A DNA stretch of 64,000 nucleotides from positions 372,001-436,000 of the forward strand of contig NZ_JAIZZH010000002.1 in NCBI RefSeq assembly GCF_020421205.1. The letters are read 5' to 3'. The notes below the pieces were generated by a model. The model saw only the letters and a list, made by a program, of their open reading frames with translations. It was not told where the DNA came from and made no database searches. This document shows positions 27,735 through 34,760 of the stretch, piece after piece. The stretch's first letter is position 1. Every line of letters begins with the position of its first letter. Source of the stretch: Hymenobacter pini (lineage in GTDB: Bacteria; Bacteroidota; Bacteroidia; Cytophagales; Hymenobacteraceae). The translations under genes were made by a program, and so were the position numbers.

Positions 27735-28013
27735 ATGCCCCGACTTTTTTTACTTCTCTGGCTGATGCTCATGGTCTTGGTGGACGTGAGCCCGGCATTG
27801 GGCCAGGCCGGCCCGGCGGCGCGCGCAAAGATGCGCGGTAAAGTGTACGTGCACCGCCCCAATTACCGTACCTACAAGGGCCGCAGCAGCAAAGTCCGCC
27901 GCAAGCGCACCGTGCGCTACCGGCAGAAGTGGTACCAGTTCTGGCGTCGTCGGAAGAAAACCACAACTCCCGCGCCGCAACGCTCCCGCAACCAGACGAT
28001 TGGCGGGCAGTAG
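27735..28013 (+). CDS. Small basic secreted protein, paralog 1
   Basis: A 92-residue protein with a signal peptide (LFLLLWLMLMVLVDVSPALG) and a very basic mature part. Its core ARAKMRGKVYVHRPNYRTYKG is shared with the next gene (ARAKMRG-x-x-Y-x-HRP-x-Y-x-x-YKG). The tail has WYQFWRRRKK then Thr/Pro and Gln-rich sequence. The function is unknown; the charge suggests binding to nucleic acid, LPS or peptidoglycan. The start at 27735 is chosen for the signal peptide. Divergent from the macroglobulin gene; a strong hairpin terminator follows. Confidence 0.75.
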   Translation: MPRLFLLLWLMLMVLVDVSPALGQAGPAARAKMRGKVYVHRPNYRTYKGRSSKVRRKRTVRYRQKWYQFWRRRKKTTTPAPQRSRNQTIGGQ

Positions 28014-28031
28014 AGCGTAGCCCTCAATGTG

Positions 28032-28078
28032 AAAAGCCGGTCTTTCCTGGGTAATGCCCTAGGAAAGACCGGCTTTTT
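28032..28078. terminator. Strong hairpin terminator between the small paralogs
   Basis: AAAAGCCGGTCTTTCCT and AGGAAAGACCGGCTTTT form a perfect 17-bp stem with a 12-nt loop and trailing T run. Confidence 0.9.
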
Positions 28079-28193
28079 CGTGCCTTGCTTTGTGGTGTTT
28101 GCAGGAAGCCGACGGAGCCTAAACAAACTCTGGTACAATTTTTACCCGGTGGCGGGAGTTATCAGCCCACACTCCCAACCTGTACTCTGGCCT

Positions 28194-28439
28194 ATGACTC
28201 GTTTCCTGCTCCTGGTGCTGGCCCTGCTGATGCTTGGCGGCCCCCTACTTCCCACCGCTGAAGCCGGCCGCCCTACCCGCTACGCCCGGGCCAAGATGCG
28301 TGGCCGCAGCTATACGCACCGGCCGTTCTACAAACGCTACAAAGGCAGTAAATCCAGCAAAAAGCGCCTGGGCTTGTTCCGGAAGAAAGCCCGCACCAGC
28401 CAGTCTACCTATAAGGTAGGCCGGCACTCCACGCGGTAG
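28194..28439 (+). CDS. Small basic secreted protein, paralog 2
   Basis: An 81-residue protein with a signal peptide (FLLLVLALLMLGGPLLPTAEA) and the same core as its upstream neighbour: ARAKMRGRSYTHRPFYKRYKG. The mature chain is strongly basic (SKSSKKRLGLFRKKARTSQS). Outside the shared core the two tails differ, so this is an old tandem duplication. Each gene has its own terminator, so they are separate transcription units. The start at 28194 follows the signal peptide; the longer frame from 28029 runs through the preceding terminator hairpin. Function unknown. Confidence 0.75.
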   Translation: MTRFLLLVLALLMLGGPLLPTAEAGRPTRYARAKMRGRSYTHRPFYKRYKGSKSSKKRLGLFRKKARTSQSTYKVGRHSTR

Positions 28440-28458
28440 GTCTGCTGCAGGAAAACAT

Positions 28459-28481
28459 AACCGCCGGTGTAAGGCGGTTTT
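28459..28481 (+). terminator. Short hairpin after paralog 2
   Basis: AACCGCC-GGTGTAA-GGCGGTT followed by TTGAT. A 7-bp stem and modest T run; plausible weak terminator. Confidence 0.5.
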
Positions 28482-28509
28482 GATGAAGGGGTACGCTGCG
28501 AAAAACCGG

Positions 28510-30747
28510 CTAATCGATTAGTAGCTGCGTAACGGCGGCCGGGTTGCGGGCCCACTCCCGGGTGTATGCCTCGTCGGCGGCTTCCGGGGTTTCCACGAGT
28601 TGCAGGCTCTGGGCTTCCGCTTTGAGGTGGAGTAAGGCCCCCACGCTGAGCTTGGCTTCGAGCCGCCGCAACAGAGCCTCCACGGCGGCCACATCCAGGT
28701 TGCCGGTGAGCTGGCCGGCAAAAGGTATTTCCAGCCAGATGATTTCCCGCCGCTCCACTGCTAGCACGCCGAATACCAGCCCTTTGCTTAGCCCTTGCGT
28801 TACGCGCACCTGGTGCTGCACACAGGAAGGGTCGTAGGCCACGCCGCTGCTATCAATGCGCATGGGCTGCTCATTGCTCATCCAGCCCACTACCAGATTG
28901 GGGGCCAAGGCACCGTTGGTGTAGGCGTTGCAGGTGAACACCACGTCCCGGGCCCCGGCCTGCATCAGCTTCGGCAGGTCCAGCTCAATGTACTCGGCCG
29001 TGCCCACTTGGTTTGGAATATACTGGATGTCGCCGCTGTGCCTGCAGCCAGTGGTGGTGAGCTGGTTGAAGGCGCAGTAGTCCATGCGGTTGTCATAGGC
29101 CACTCGGCAGCTCAGGTCCATATCCAAGTGCTGGGCGGGCAGGCCAGTACCCCACTGCAAAAATAGGCGCACGGCGTCGCCTTCCACGGCAAAGCGGGTC
29201 CCCATCAAAGCAGAAGGCAAATCCTGCACCGTTTCGCTCCGGTCACCAATAGCCACGGGCAGATAGTGCAGTGTGGGGTCAATGAAGATGGTACGGCCAG
29301 ACGTGGTCTGAGCCGCAAAACGGCGGCGCATTGCCTCCAGGGCCAACTCAGTTACCTGCTCGCGCATGGCAGCCAGCTGATCGGGCTCATAGAGGCTCAG
29401 CAGGTGGTTGGCCGAAATGCGCTTCCCTACCCCGCCCAAGGGCTTCACGACCCGCTGGTGCTGCGGGTCGAAGTAGGTTTCGGCGTACATGTTGAGCGTG
29501 AACAGCAGGCGGGCGGGCACTTGGTCAAGCACCTCGGTAAAGGCGGCTACCACCAACTCAGGCCCAAACCAGAGCATATTAGCAAACAAGGAGCGGGCAA
29601 ACAGGCCCGGCCGCTGCTGCAGCAAGGTTAGCGTGCGGGTAGCATCAGCGCGCAGGCGGGCCTGCTGCACCTGCCCCTGCCACACCGGGTAGTCCTTGCG
29701 ATAGAAACGGTCAAGGGTTTCGCGCAAGCGGGTGCGCCCTGCGCGCTGACTGTACTCGGCCAGCCGCAGGGCCCGGATAAAGCGCACCCACATGCCCCGC
29801 TTGGGATGCATGATTTCGCACTGCTGCACCGGCGACTGGGGCAACGCATTCAGCCAGTCGGCCACCATGGCGGCGTCGCGGCGGCTGTACTTCAGCTTGA
29901 GGCTGGCCTGGGCCTGCGCCCCGGCGGCCGCACTCTGGCTCAGAGTGGGGTGCAGGTTGCGGCTGTTTTTCTGCTGCCGCTGCCGAATGGTTTTGGGCTC
30001 TACCAGTTGCAGAAATCCGGTGTGCTTAAACCAGAGGTAGCGCAGCACATCGGTGGACGAAGAGAACAGCGGCTGGGCCCGCTCGGGTTGCTGCCGGGCC
30101 ACATAGCTGTCGATGACGGCCATGCGGGTTTCCTTCATGGCAATGGGCACCTCGGCAGGCAAGGGCAGCACGGCCAGCAGCAGGCGCAGGCTGTCCTGTT
30201 GCGTGGCATCGAGGGCTGTTTTGCTGGTGAGCAGACTGCGCAGAAAATTCTCGGCATCGGCCTCGCCCCACAGTTCCAGCACTTTTAGCTTGCTGCTCTG
30301 CCCGTGCAGCGCCAGCGGCGCCGACCCAAAGGGCATGCCGCAGAACGGGCAACCGTTGTAGCGTTCCAGCGGAAAGGTATTGGGCGGAATAAGGTGGCCA
30401 CAGGGCAAGCGCGTGCCTTGGGTCGGAAACAGATTGGCAAACCACGTGAGCAGATGGTCGGCCCACGACTCGCCGGTGGGCACGTCCCAGCCTTTCACCA
30501 GCGGCATCCAGCTTTTGCCAACGCCCATTACCTCCCGGAACACCTCCAGCAGCCGGGCCTGAAAGGCCGGCGTAGTACCCTGCAACGCCCGCAGCAGCGG
30601 CTCCGGTACGCCGTAGCCTAGCCGGGCCAGGCTGGCCACCAGTCCCGCCGTGGTGGGCGAAACGGTAGCAGAAGTTGGCGTTTGCACCGCAGCCGGCACG
30701 TACACGGCCTGCTGGCGCAGACTCACTTTCAGGAGTTCCTCTTGCAT
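28510..30747 (-). CDS. RNA-repair-associated scaffold-like protein (zinc site plus TerD-like region)
   Basis: A 745-residue soluble protein I cannot place in a named family. Residues 116-136 carry a compact zinc-type site, CGH then CPFC (C116, H118, C133, C136), resembling a RING or zinc-ribbon half. The middle is helical and basic (LKYSRRDAAMVADWLNALP, RPGLFARSLFANMLWFGPEL). Residues ~535-640 resemble TerD: LDMDLSCRVAYDN, GCRHSGDIQ, AEYIELDLPKLMQAGARDVV. There is no enzyme signature, so a binding or scaffold role is inferred. The start lies 54 bases downstream of the tRNA-like ncRNA on the same strand, and the nucleotidyltransferase gene precedes that RNA. This recalls scaffold/ncRNA pairs (TROVE with Y RNA) of bacterial RNA-repair operons. 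Confidence 0.75.
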   Translation of the reverse strand: MQEELLKVSLRQQAVYVPAAVQTPTSATVSPTTAGLVASLARLGYGVPEPLLRALQGTTPAFQARLLEVFREVMGVGKSWMPLVKGWDVPTGESWADHLLTWFANLFPTQGTRLPCGHLIPPNTFPLERYNGCPFCGMPFGSAPLALHGQSSKLKVLELWGEADAENFLRSLLTSKTALDATQQDSLRLLLAVLPLPAEVPIAMKETRMAVIDSYVARQQPERAQPLFSSSTDVLRYLWFKHTGFLQLVEPKTIRQRQQKNSRNLHPTLSQSAAAGAQAQASLKLKYSRRDAAMVADWLNALPQSPVQQCEIMHPKRGMWVRFIRALRLAEYSQRAGRTRLRETLDRFYRKDYPVWQGQVQQARLRADATRTLTLLQQRPGLFARSLFANMLWFGPELVVAAFTEVLDQVPARLLFTLNMYAETYFDPQHQRVVKPLGGVGKRISANHLLSLYEPDQLAAMREQVTELALEAMRRRFAAQTTSGRTIFIDPTLHYLPVAIGDRSETVQDLPSALMGTRFAVEGDAVRLFLQWGTGLPAQHLDMDLSCRVAYDNRMDYCAFNQLTTTGCRHSGDIQYIPNQVGTAEYIELDLPKLMQAGARDVVFTCNAYTNGALAPNLVVGWMSNEQPMRIDSSGVAYDPSCVQHQVRVTQGLSKGLVFGVLAVERREIIWLEIPFAGQLTGNLDVAAVEALLRRLEAKLSVGALLHLKAEAQSLQLVETPEAADEAYTREWARNPAAVTQLLID

Positions 30748-30800
30748 AACAGGTAAAGCGGCCGCGTAAAACCAAGCGGCGGCGGGAAAGGATAGGAAAG

Positions 30801-30997
30801 TGAAGCAGGCCGGACTCGAACCGGCGACCCAAAGATCCTAAGGGAAGTAAGTCCAACTGGTCCCGGCAGGCGGTAAGGGCCGCGCTATTTGGAGTTGAAC
30901 CAAAACCCCGAAGGGTCTACCGAAGAAGTAAGCGCGGCTTGACCGCCACGGATAATTGTTGAACTGGCTTTTGCTCTACCAACTGAGCTACTGCTTC
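30801..30997 (-). ncRNA. tRNA-like ncRNA with a nested second tRNA-like module
   Basis: On the minus strand the 197-nt element starts with a canonical acceptor (GAAGCAG), U8-A9, D-arm (GCTC-AGTTGGTA-GAGC) and A26, and ends with T-arm GCCGG-TTCGAGT-CCGGC, acceptor CTGCTTC and discriminator A. The anticodon arm is replaced by about 120 nt. AAAG/CTTT remains as a short stem. AGTTCAAC/GTTGGACT (8 bp, one G-T), GGCGGT/ACCGCC and GCCGCGCT/AGCGCGGC then stack into a long helix. This is capped by a second tRNA-like set: a short D-like arm with TTCGGTA, hairpin ACCC-TTCG-GGGT, and T-arm TTTGG-TTCAACT-CCAAA, whose loop fits TTCRANY. It lies just upstream of the scaffold gene inside an RNA-repair locus. 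Most likely a Y-RNA-like or repair-associated tRNA-like RNA, not a decoding tRNA. Confidence 0.82.
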
Positions 30998-31011
30998 AAT
31001 ATGGAATTCTA

Positions 31012-31112
31012 GCCAGCCCAAAGCCCCAAAGGCCGGGTAAGTAAACAGCTATTTTCGTGACAGGAAGTGAAGTAAGCTGTTTTTGACCTGGCTTTTTCGG
31101 CTCCGGGCTGGC
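31012..31112. other. Nested inverted repeats upstream of the tRNA-like RNA
   Basis: GCCAGCCC at 31012-31019 pairs with GGGCTGGC at 31105-31112, and inside them AAACAGCT at 31043-31050 pairs with AGCTGTTT at 31075-31082. They lie between the nucleotidyltransferase stop and the ncRNA. They may form the nucleotidyltransferase terminator or a 5' structural extension of the ncRNA transcript. Confidence 0.4.
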
Positions 31113-31180
31113 AGAATATCGATAATTGAGGCAAGATAGGCAGCTTTACCCAACCGCCAGTATCGGTAACTGCTCTTTTC

Positions 31181-32263
31181 TCAACCAGAATACGCCGCAT
31201 ACCAGGCCCGCCGCACCTGCACCAACAGGGCCTCGGCAGCTGGCCGGTCGGGGGTTTCGGGCAGCACGGAAGTAGCAAAGGCGGCTTCTACTTGCTCTAC
31301 CAGCGCGTCGGCTTCGGCTACCAGCTGTTCATACTCAAACTCGCCCCGGCGGATTTGCAGCAGGAAGTCCCGGTCGGGGCGGCGCACGTGCAGGCGGCCG
31401 GTGCGGGCAATTTCCTCGGCCATGCGCAGCAGCCGGAACACGTGCAGCATGTTCTTGGCGTCGTAGTTTTTGCCGTGCTGCACGGTGTTCTGGTACCGCT
31501 CGGGGTTGCGCTTCTGCTCCCACTCCTTATATTCCCTGAATACGCGGCAGTAAGTGCTGTAGCCGTTGCGGTTGAAGCTCAGGTACGCCACCGGTTCCTC
31601 CCCTTTCGGCACCGCCGAGAGCAGCACATCCTGAGAGGTTTCCGCGTCGCGCACCAGGCCCCGGTAGCCGTGGCGCTGCTCGGGCGTTTCGTCCACAAAC
31701 ACGGCGTATAGGTCGTTGAGGTGGTTGACGTTGGCCAGGCCGCACTGCGCGGCCGCGTAGCCGCGCCGCTCCAGCCAGGTAGCTACTGGCTGCGCGCCCG
31801 CTCCCACCGTCACGTAGCAAAAATCCAGCACCGATTTGCGGCTGGGCGGCTCGGGGTGGTTGATTTTCTTGTTCAGCCCCCGCGCCTTCCGGATCTGGGC
31901 TACGGCGTACTCGGCAAAGCTCTGCCGGCACAGTTTGGAGAGGAAATCCTCGGCCCGGAACGCGGCAAACAGCGGGTGCCGGTACACCACGCAATCCTCC
32001 GGGGTGCCCAGCAGCTCCAGCACCGTGGGGTTATTCTTGAGTAGCAGCTCCACGAAGCGGCGCAGTTCATAAAACACCTCGTCGTTGGTGTCGTTGGCCA
32101 CCTGAGGTACGTAGTCGAGGCCGTAGAACTCGGTTTCGGGCAGAATGAATACGCCTTTCAGGTCGGTATCGGAATGGGGCAGGTTGGTGCCGTAGGCACG
32201 GCTGCCGCTGATGGCTTCAAACAGGATGAGGCCGCGCTGGCGCAGGTCGGGAATTGTGAGCAT
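31181..32263 (-). CDS. Nucleotidyltransferase (MNT/pol-beta superfamily), RNA-repair associated
   Basis: A 360-residue protein with the pol-beta-type catalytic motif GSRAYGTNLPHSDTDLKG (GS-x10-DxD) near the N-terminus, then a conserved helical region (DEVFYELRRFVELLLKNNPTVLELL) and a long C-terminal part with HGKNYDAKNMLHVFRLLRMAEEIA. It resembles the COG3541/YcgL-like predicted nucleotidyltransferases. Families of this type recur beside diverse RNA ligases in bacterial RNA-repair clusters (established by comparative genomics), where they probably modify RNA ends. Start ATG at 32263 gives MLTIPDLRQ; the extension to 32326 is not conserved. The ncRNA and scaffold gene follow on the same strand. 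Divergent from a GNAT gene with only 31 bases between starts. Confidence 0.85.
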   Translation of the reverse strand: MLTIPDLRQRGLILFEAISGSRAYGTNLPHSDTDLKGVFILPETEFYGLDYVPQVANDTNDEVFYELRRFVELLLKNNPTVLELLGTPEDCVVYRHPLFAAFRAEDFLSKLCRQSFAEYAVAQIRKARGLNKKINHPEPPSRKSVLDFCYVTVGAGAQPVATWLERRGYAAAQCGLANVNHLNDLYAVFVDETPEQRHGYRGLVRDAETSQDVLLSAVPKGEEPVAYLSFNRNGYSTYCRVFREYKEWEQKRNPERYQNTVQHGKNYDAKNMLHVFRLLRMAEEIARTGRLHVRRPDRDFLLQIRRGEFEYEQLVAEADALVEQVEAAFATSVLPETPDRPAAEALLVQVRRAWYAAYSG

Positions 32264-32294
32264 ATTGTTACAAGCGTATAGCCATAGGTTCAGG

Positions 32295-32774
32295 ATGCAG
32301 CATAGCCACGTACAGCTTCGGCCCACCGAGGAAGCCGATTTAGCGCAGTTATTTCGTTTTCAACTGGATGAAGAGGCCTGTCGGCTGGCCGCCTTCATGG
32401 CACCGGACCACGCCGACTGGCCGGCCTACCTCGCCAAATACCGCCGCTTCCTCCTCGACCCCACCATTCACATGCAGAGCATCGTGGTAGCCGGGGAGTT
32501 GGCCGGTAGTATTGCCAAGTTTGAAATCGAAGGTGAGGCCGAAATTACGTATTGGCTGGACAGGCGCTATTGGGGCCAGGGCGTGGCCACCACCGCATTA
32601 CGGCAGTTTCTGCAAGTGGAGCCCACCCGTCCCCTGCGCGGGCGGGTGGCTTTCGATAACTTCGGCTCCCGGAAAGTGCTGGAAAACTGCGGATTTGAGA
32701 GAGTTGGTACCGATACAGGGTTTGCCCACGCCCGGCAGGCGGAAATTGAGGAGTTTATTTACCAGCTCACGTAA
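32295..32774 (+). CDS. GNAT-family N-acetyltransferase
   Basis: A 159-residue acetyltransferase of the RimJ/RimL-like GNAT type. It opens with VQLRPTEEADLAQLFRFQ, has the central strand pattern GSIAKFEIEGEAEITYWLD, the acetyl-CoA-binding motif A RRYWGQGVATTALRQFL (Q/RxxGxG/A), and the usual C-terminal NFGSRKVLENCGFERVG. Cytosolic; the acceptor (protein N-terminus, amino acid or small molecule) is not predictable. The ATG at 32295 is chosen because the upstream in-frame region to 32211 overlaps the divergent nucleotidyltransferase gene. A REP-like repeat follows. Confidence 0.9.
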   Translation: MQHSHVQLRPTEEADLAQLFRFQLDEEACRLAAFMAPDHADWPAYLAKYRRFLLDPTIHMQSIVVAGELAGSIAKFEIEGEAEITYWLDRRYWGQGVATTALRQFLQVEPTRPLRGRVAFDNFGSRKVLENCGFERVGTDTGFAHARQAEIEEFIYQLT

Positions 32775-32797
32775 GTTCAGGTAGCAAGTAACAAGCA

Positions 32798-32913
32798 CGT
32801 CATGTGGAGGCGGAGCCGAAGCATCCCACGTGCTGATATCAGACTACCATTGTACCATCAGCACGCGAGATTCCCCGGTCACTGGCTTGATGCGCCACCT
32901 GCTCGGAATGACG
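32798..32913. repeat. REP-like element, long variant
   Basis: Starts CGTCATGTGGAGGCGGAGCC and ends TGCTCGGAATGACG, with internal CACGTGCTGATATCAG and ATCAGCACGCGAGATTCC. The right half closely matches 47786-47852 and, inverted, 53993-54047. Confidence 0.75.
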
Positions 32914-32926
32914 TTCGATTTCAACA

Positions 32927-33682
32927 TTACAGCCACGCCCGAAACACGGCGTCCAGCTCCGGCGTGGGGTTGGGCAGGCGCAGCACGGGCAAGGTGGTGC
33001 GGGCGGCCTTGCCAGCGGCGTATTCCTGTTCCAGAAATACCACCAGCTCCACCGGCCGGGGCACGTTGGTTTTCTCGTTGGCGGTGGCCTTTTGGGCCAG
33101 CAGTTCGTTTACGATGCCGTCCAGCATCGGTGGCAGCAGCTCCCGCAACTGGCTGAACTCCATGGGCGGCACCTCAGTGGGACGCTGCTGAATCCAGCGG
33201 GCGGCCAGGGCCGAGCGCAGGGCGTAGAACAGCCGTTTGAGGCGCACCTGCTCGCCGGTCAGCTCTTCTTCTACCCCGCGGCGCAGCTGGCCCAGGTAGT
33301 GGTGCAGCCCGGCCCGCGGGTTCCAGCAGGCGGGCAGCAGCGGCTGCAGCGCCGCCCGAAACCCGGCCGCCTCTCCGTACACCACCGGCGACTGGAGCCA
33401 CTCCAATAAGGCCGCGTTGGAGCCGCGCAACAGCCGCAGCGCCTTGCGCAGCTCCCAGCCGGCCAGGTCCAGCTCGTCGTCCACGGGGAAATTGAGCGTG
33501 TCGGGCCCTTCGTCCAGCGTCAGGTACCAGTCGGCCGGATGGCTGTAGATAAAGCGCACGTCGAAGTCGGAATCCGGAGAGGGAAAGCCCCAGGCCCGGC
33601 TGCCCGATTCGCAGGCGTACAGAATGCGGATGCCGTGGGTAACTTGGAGTTGGGTGAGGGCGGTTTGAATACGGGCGTGCAT
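32927..33682 (-). CDS. Nucleotidyltransferase, YcgL/COG3541-like
   Basis: A 251-residue protein whose N-terminus ILYACESGSRAWGFPSPDSD then FDVRFIY carries GS-x10-DxD, the pol-beta-type catalytic motif. It closely matches the YcgL-like predicted nucleotidyltransferase family (COG3541), which continues HPADWYLTLDEGPDTLNFPV. The C-terminal two thirds are helical and should form the substrate-binding domain. It is the second such enzyme within 1.5 kb and on the same strand as the first, but they are only distantly similar outside the active site. Likely part of the RNA-repair gene set; the exact reaction (NMP transfer to RNA or protein) is unknown. Start ATG at 33682. Confidence 0.88.
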   Translation of the reverse strand: MHARIQTALTQLQVTHGIRILYACESGSRAWGFPSPDSDFDVRFIYSHPADWYLTLDEGPDTLNFPVDDELDLAGWELRKALRLLRGSNAALLEWLQSPVVYGEAAGFRAALQPLLPACWNPRAGLHHYLGQLRRGVEEELTGEQVRLKRLFYALRSALAARWIQQRPTEVPPMEFSQLRELLPPMLDGIVNELLAQKATANEKTNVPRPVELVVFLEQEYAAGKAARTTLPVLRLPNPTPELDAVFRAWL

Positions 33683-33775
33683 AGGTCAACGGAACACGGG
33701 ATTATACATAAAGCCCGAAAGGTAATACTGCTAATTTGCTCACACCGTGTCCAGCAATTCGTATTTGGGCACCTG

Positions 33776-33783
33776 TATATTTG
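33776..33783 (+). promoter_or_regulatory. Candidate -7 box for the lipoprotein gene
   Basis: TATATTTG fits TAnnTTTG 43 bases before the GTG start at 33827. No clear -33 partner at the usual spacing. Confidence 0.4.
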
Positions 33784-33826
33784 GCCAACTGGCGGAGTAT
33801 ACCGTCGGCTATATTCGGGCTACTCC

Positions 33827-34630
33827 GTGAATAAAGCACTACTTCCTCTTCTTTTAGCCTTTGGGCTCGGGGCCTGCTCCGCACCCACCGAAAAACCCCT
33901 GGAACGGACCGCTGCGGCCCCGACCCCGACAGCACCTGCCCCAGTAGCCGCCCCGCCTACCGATACCCTGGCAACGCTTACCTGGGAAGGCGAATCTTGC
34001 CGGTACACCGGACGCTACAATCCGCGGCGGTACACGGCGTCGCAACTTTCCGGTACCTGGGAAGTGCTCGACCATAGCGCCAGCCTACGCTACCATGCCC
34101 TTACCTTCGAGCCCGCCGACATTGATAAGCTGAGTCTGGACTCGCTGGAAGCAGATTACCGCACCTTACACCACCACTATCAGCAGCTGCAGGTGGTACC
34201 CCAACCTGTGTGGCAGAAACTCAAACAGGCCCGCCTGCAAGAGCTGGAAGCCGAGTATAAAGCCAAGAAACTTTTGGTGCAGGCGTACACCACCCCGGAA
34301 CTCCTGCTTACTACTTCGTACCCAAACAAGTGCACCCGCTATGTCCGCGGCCTGGCTACGCACAACGACAGCCTCACCCGCATAGAGTGGGAGCAACTGA
34401 CGCAGGAGCAAGCCCAACGCAACGGCTACCCCCACACCGTGCGGGCCCGCTTTCGGGAGCAGTTGGAAAGCCCCGAATGGTACCGCTACGCGCAAGTGGC
34501 ACTGCTGAACGACGGCTGGTGGAACTGCGTGAACTGGAGTCTGCCCCAACCCGAACCCACCCAGCGCATGCAGCAGCAATATGAGCAGCTATTCGCCAAG
34601 ATACAGTCGGAGTGCGATGATGTGGACTAG
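33827..34630 (+). CDS. Lipoprotein of unknown function
   Basis: A 267-residue lipoprotein: signal NKALLPLLLAFGLGAC with lipobox LGAC, then a Pro/Thr/Ala-rich linker of about 35 residues and a mostly helical domain (LDSLEADYRTLHHHYQQLQ, KQARLQELEAEYKAKKLL). The domain contains a pair of Cys residues (PNKCTRYVRG and WWNCVNW) that could form a disulphide. No known family recognised. The start is a GTG at 33827, chosen because it gives a clean lipoprotein signal; the longer in-frame stretch to 33539 overlaps the nucleotidyltransferase gene antisense. A hairpin follows. Confidence 0.8.
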   Translation: MNKALLPLLLAFGLGACSAPTEKPLERTAAAPTPTAPAPVAAPPTDTLATLTWEGESCRYTGRYNPRRYTASQLSGTWEVLDHSASLRYHALTFEPADIDKLSLDSLEADYRTLHHHYQQLQVVPQPVWQKLKQARLQELEAEYKAKKLLVQAYTTPELLLTTSYPNKCTRYVRGLATHNDSLTRIEWEQLTQEQAQRNGYPHTVRARFREQLESPEWYRYAQVALLNDGWWNCVNWSLPQPEPTQRMQQQYEQLFAKIQSECDDVD

Positions 34631-34652
34631 ATCATTTTATATACTGAACCAG

Positions 34653-34693
34653 TTGCCAGCTCCCCCCCTCGGCGGAGATGGGGAACTGGCAGC
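34653..34693. terminator. Hairpin between lipoprotein and peptidase genes
   Basis: TGCCAG-C-TCCCC pairs with GGGGA-A-CTGGCA (11 bp, one mismatch) around a 14-nt loop, 22 bases after the lipoprotein stop. T tract weak. Confidence 0.5.
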
Positions 34694-34760
34694 TGGCAAA
34701 TAGAGAAGCCCTCTACGCAACTTTTGCTATTTTACCTCCCTGAGTTAACTCCCTGCCTGC

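Noticed and set aside
30801..30997. Decoding tRNA interrupted by a group I intron or ordinary intron
   Set aside because: The insert is only about 120 nt, too short for a group I intron, and lacks recognisable P/Q/R/S core elements. Simple joining of the outer parts leaves a C-U mismatch in the anticodon stem and a UAG (Leu) anticodon without a Leu-type long variable arm.
30801..30997. tmRNA (ssrA)
   Set aside because: tmRNA has no canonical D-arm and is longer, with a tag reading frame; here the outer D-arm is canonical and no tag-like frame is visible.
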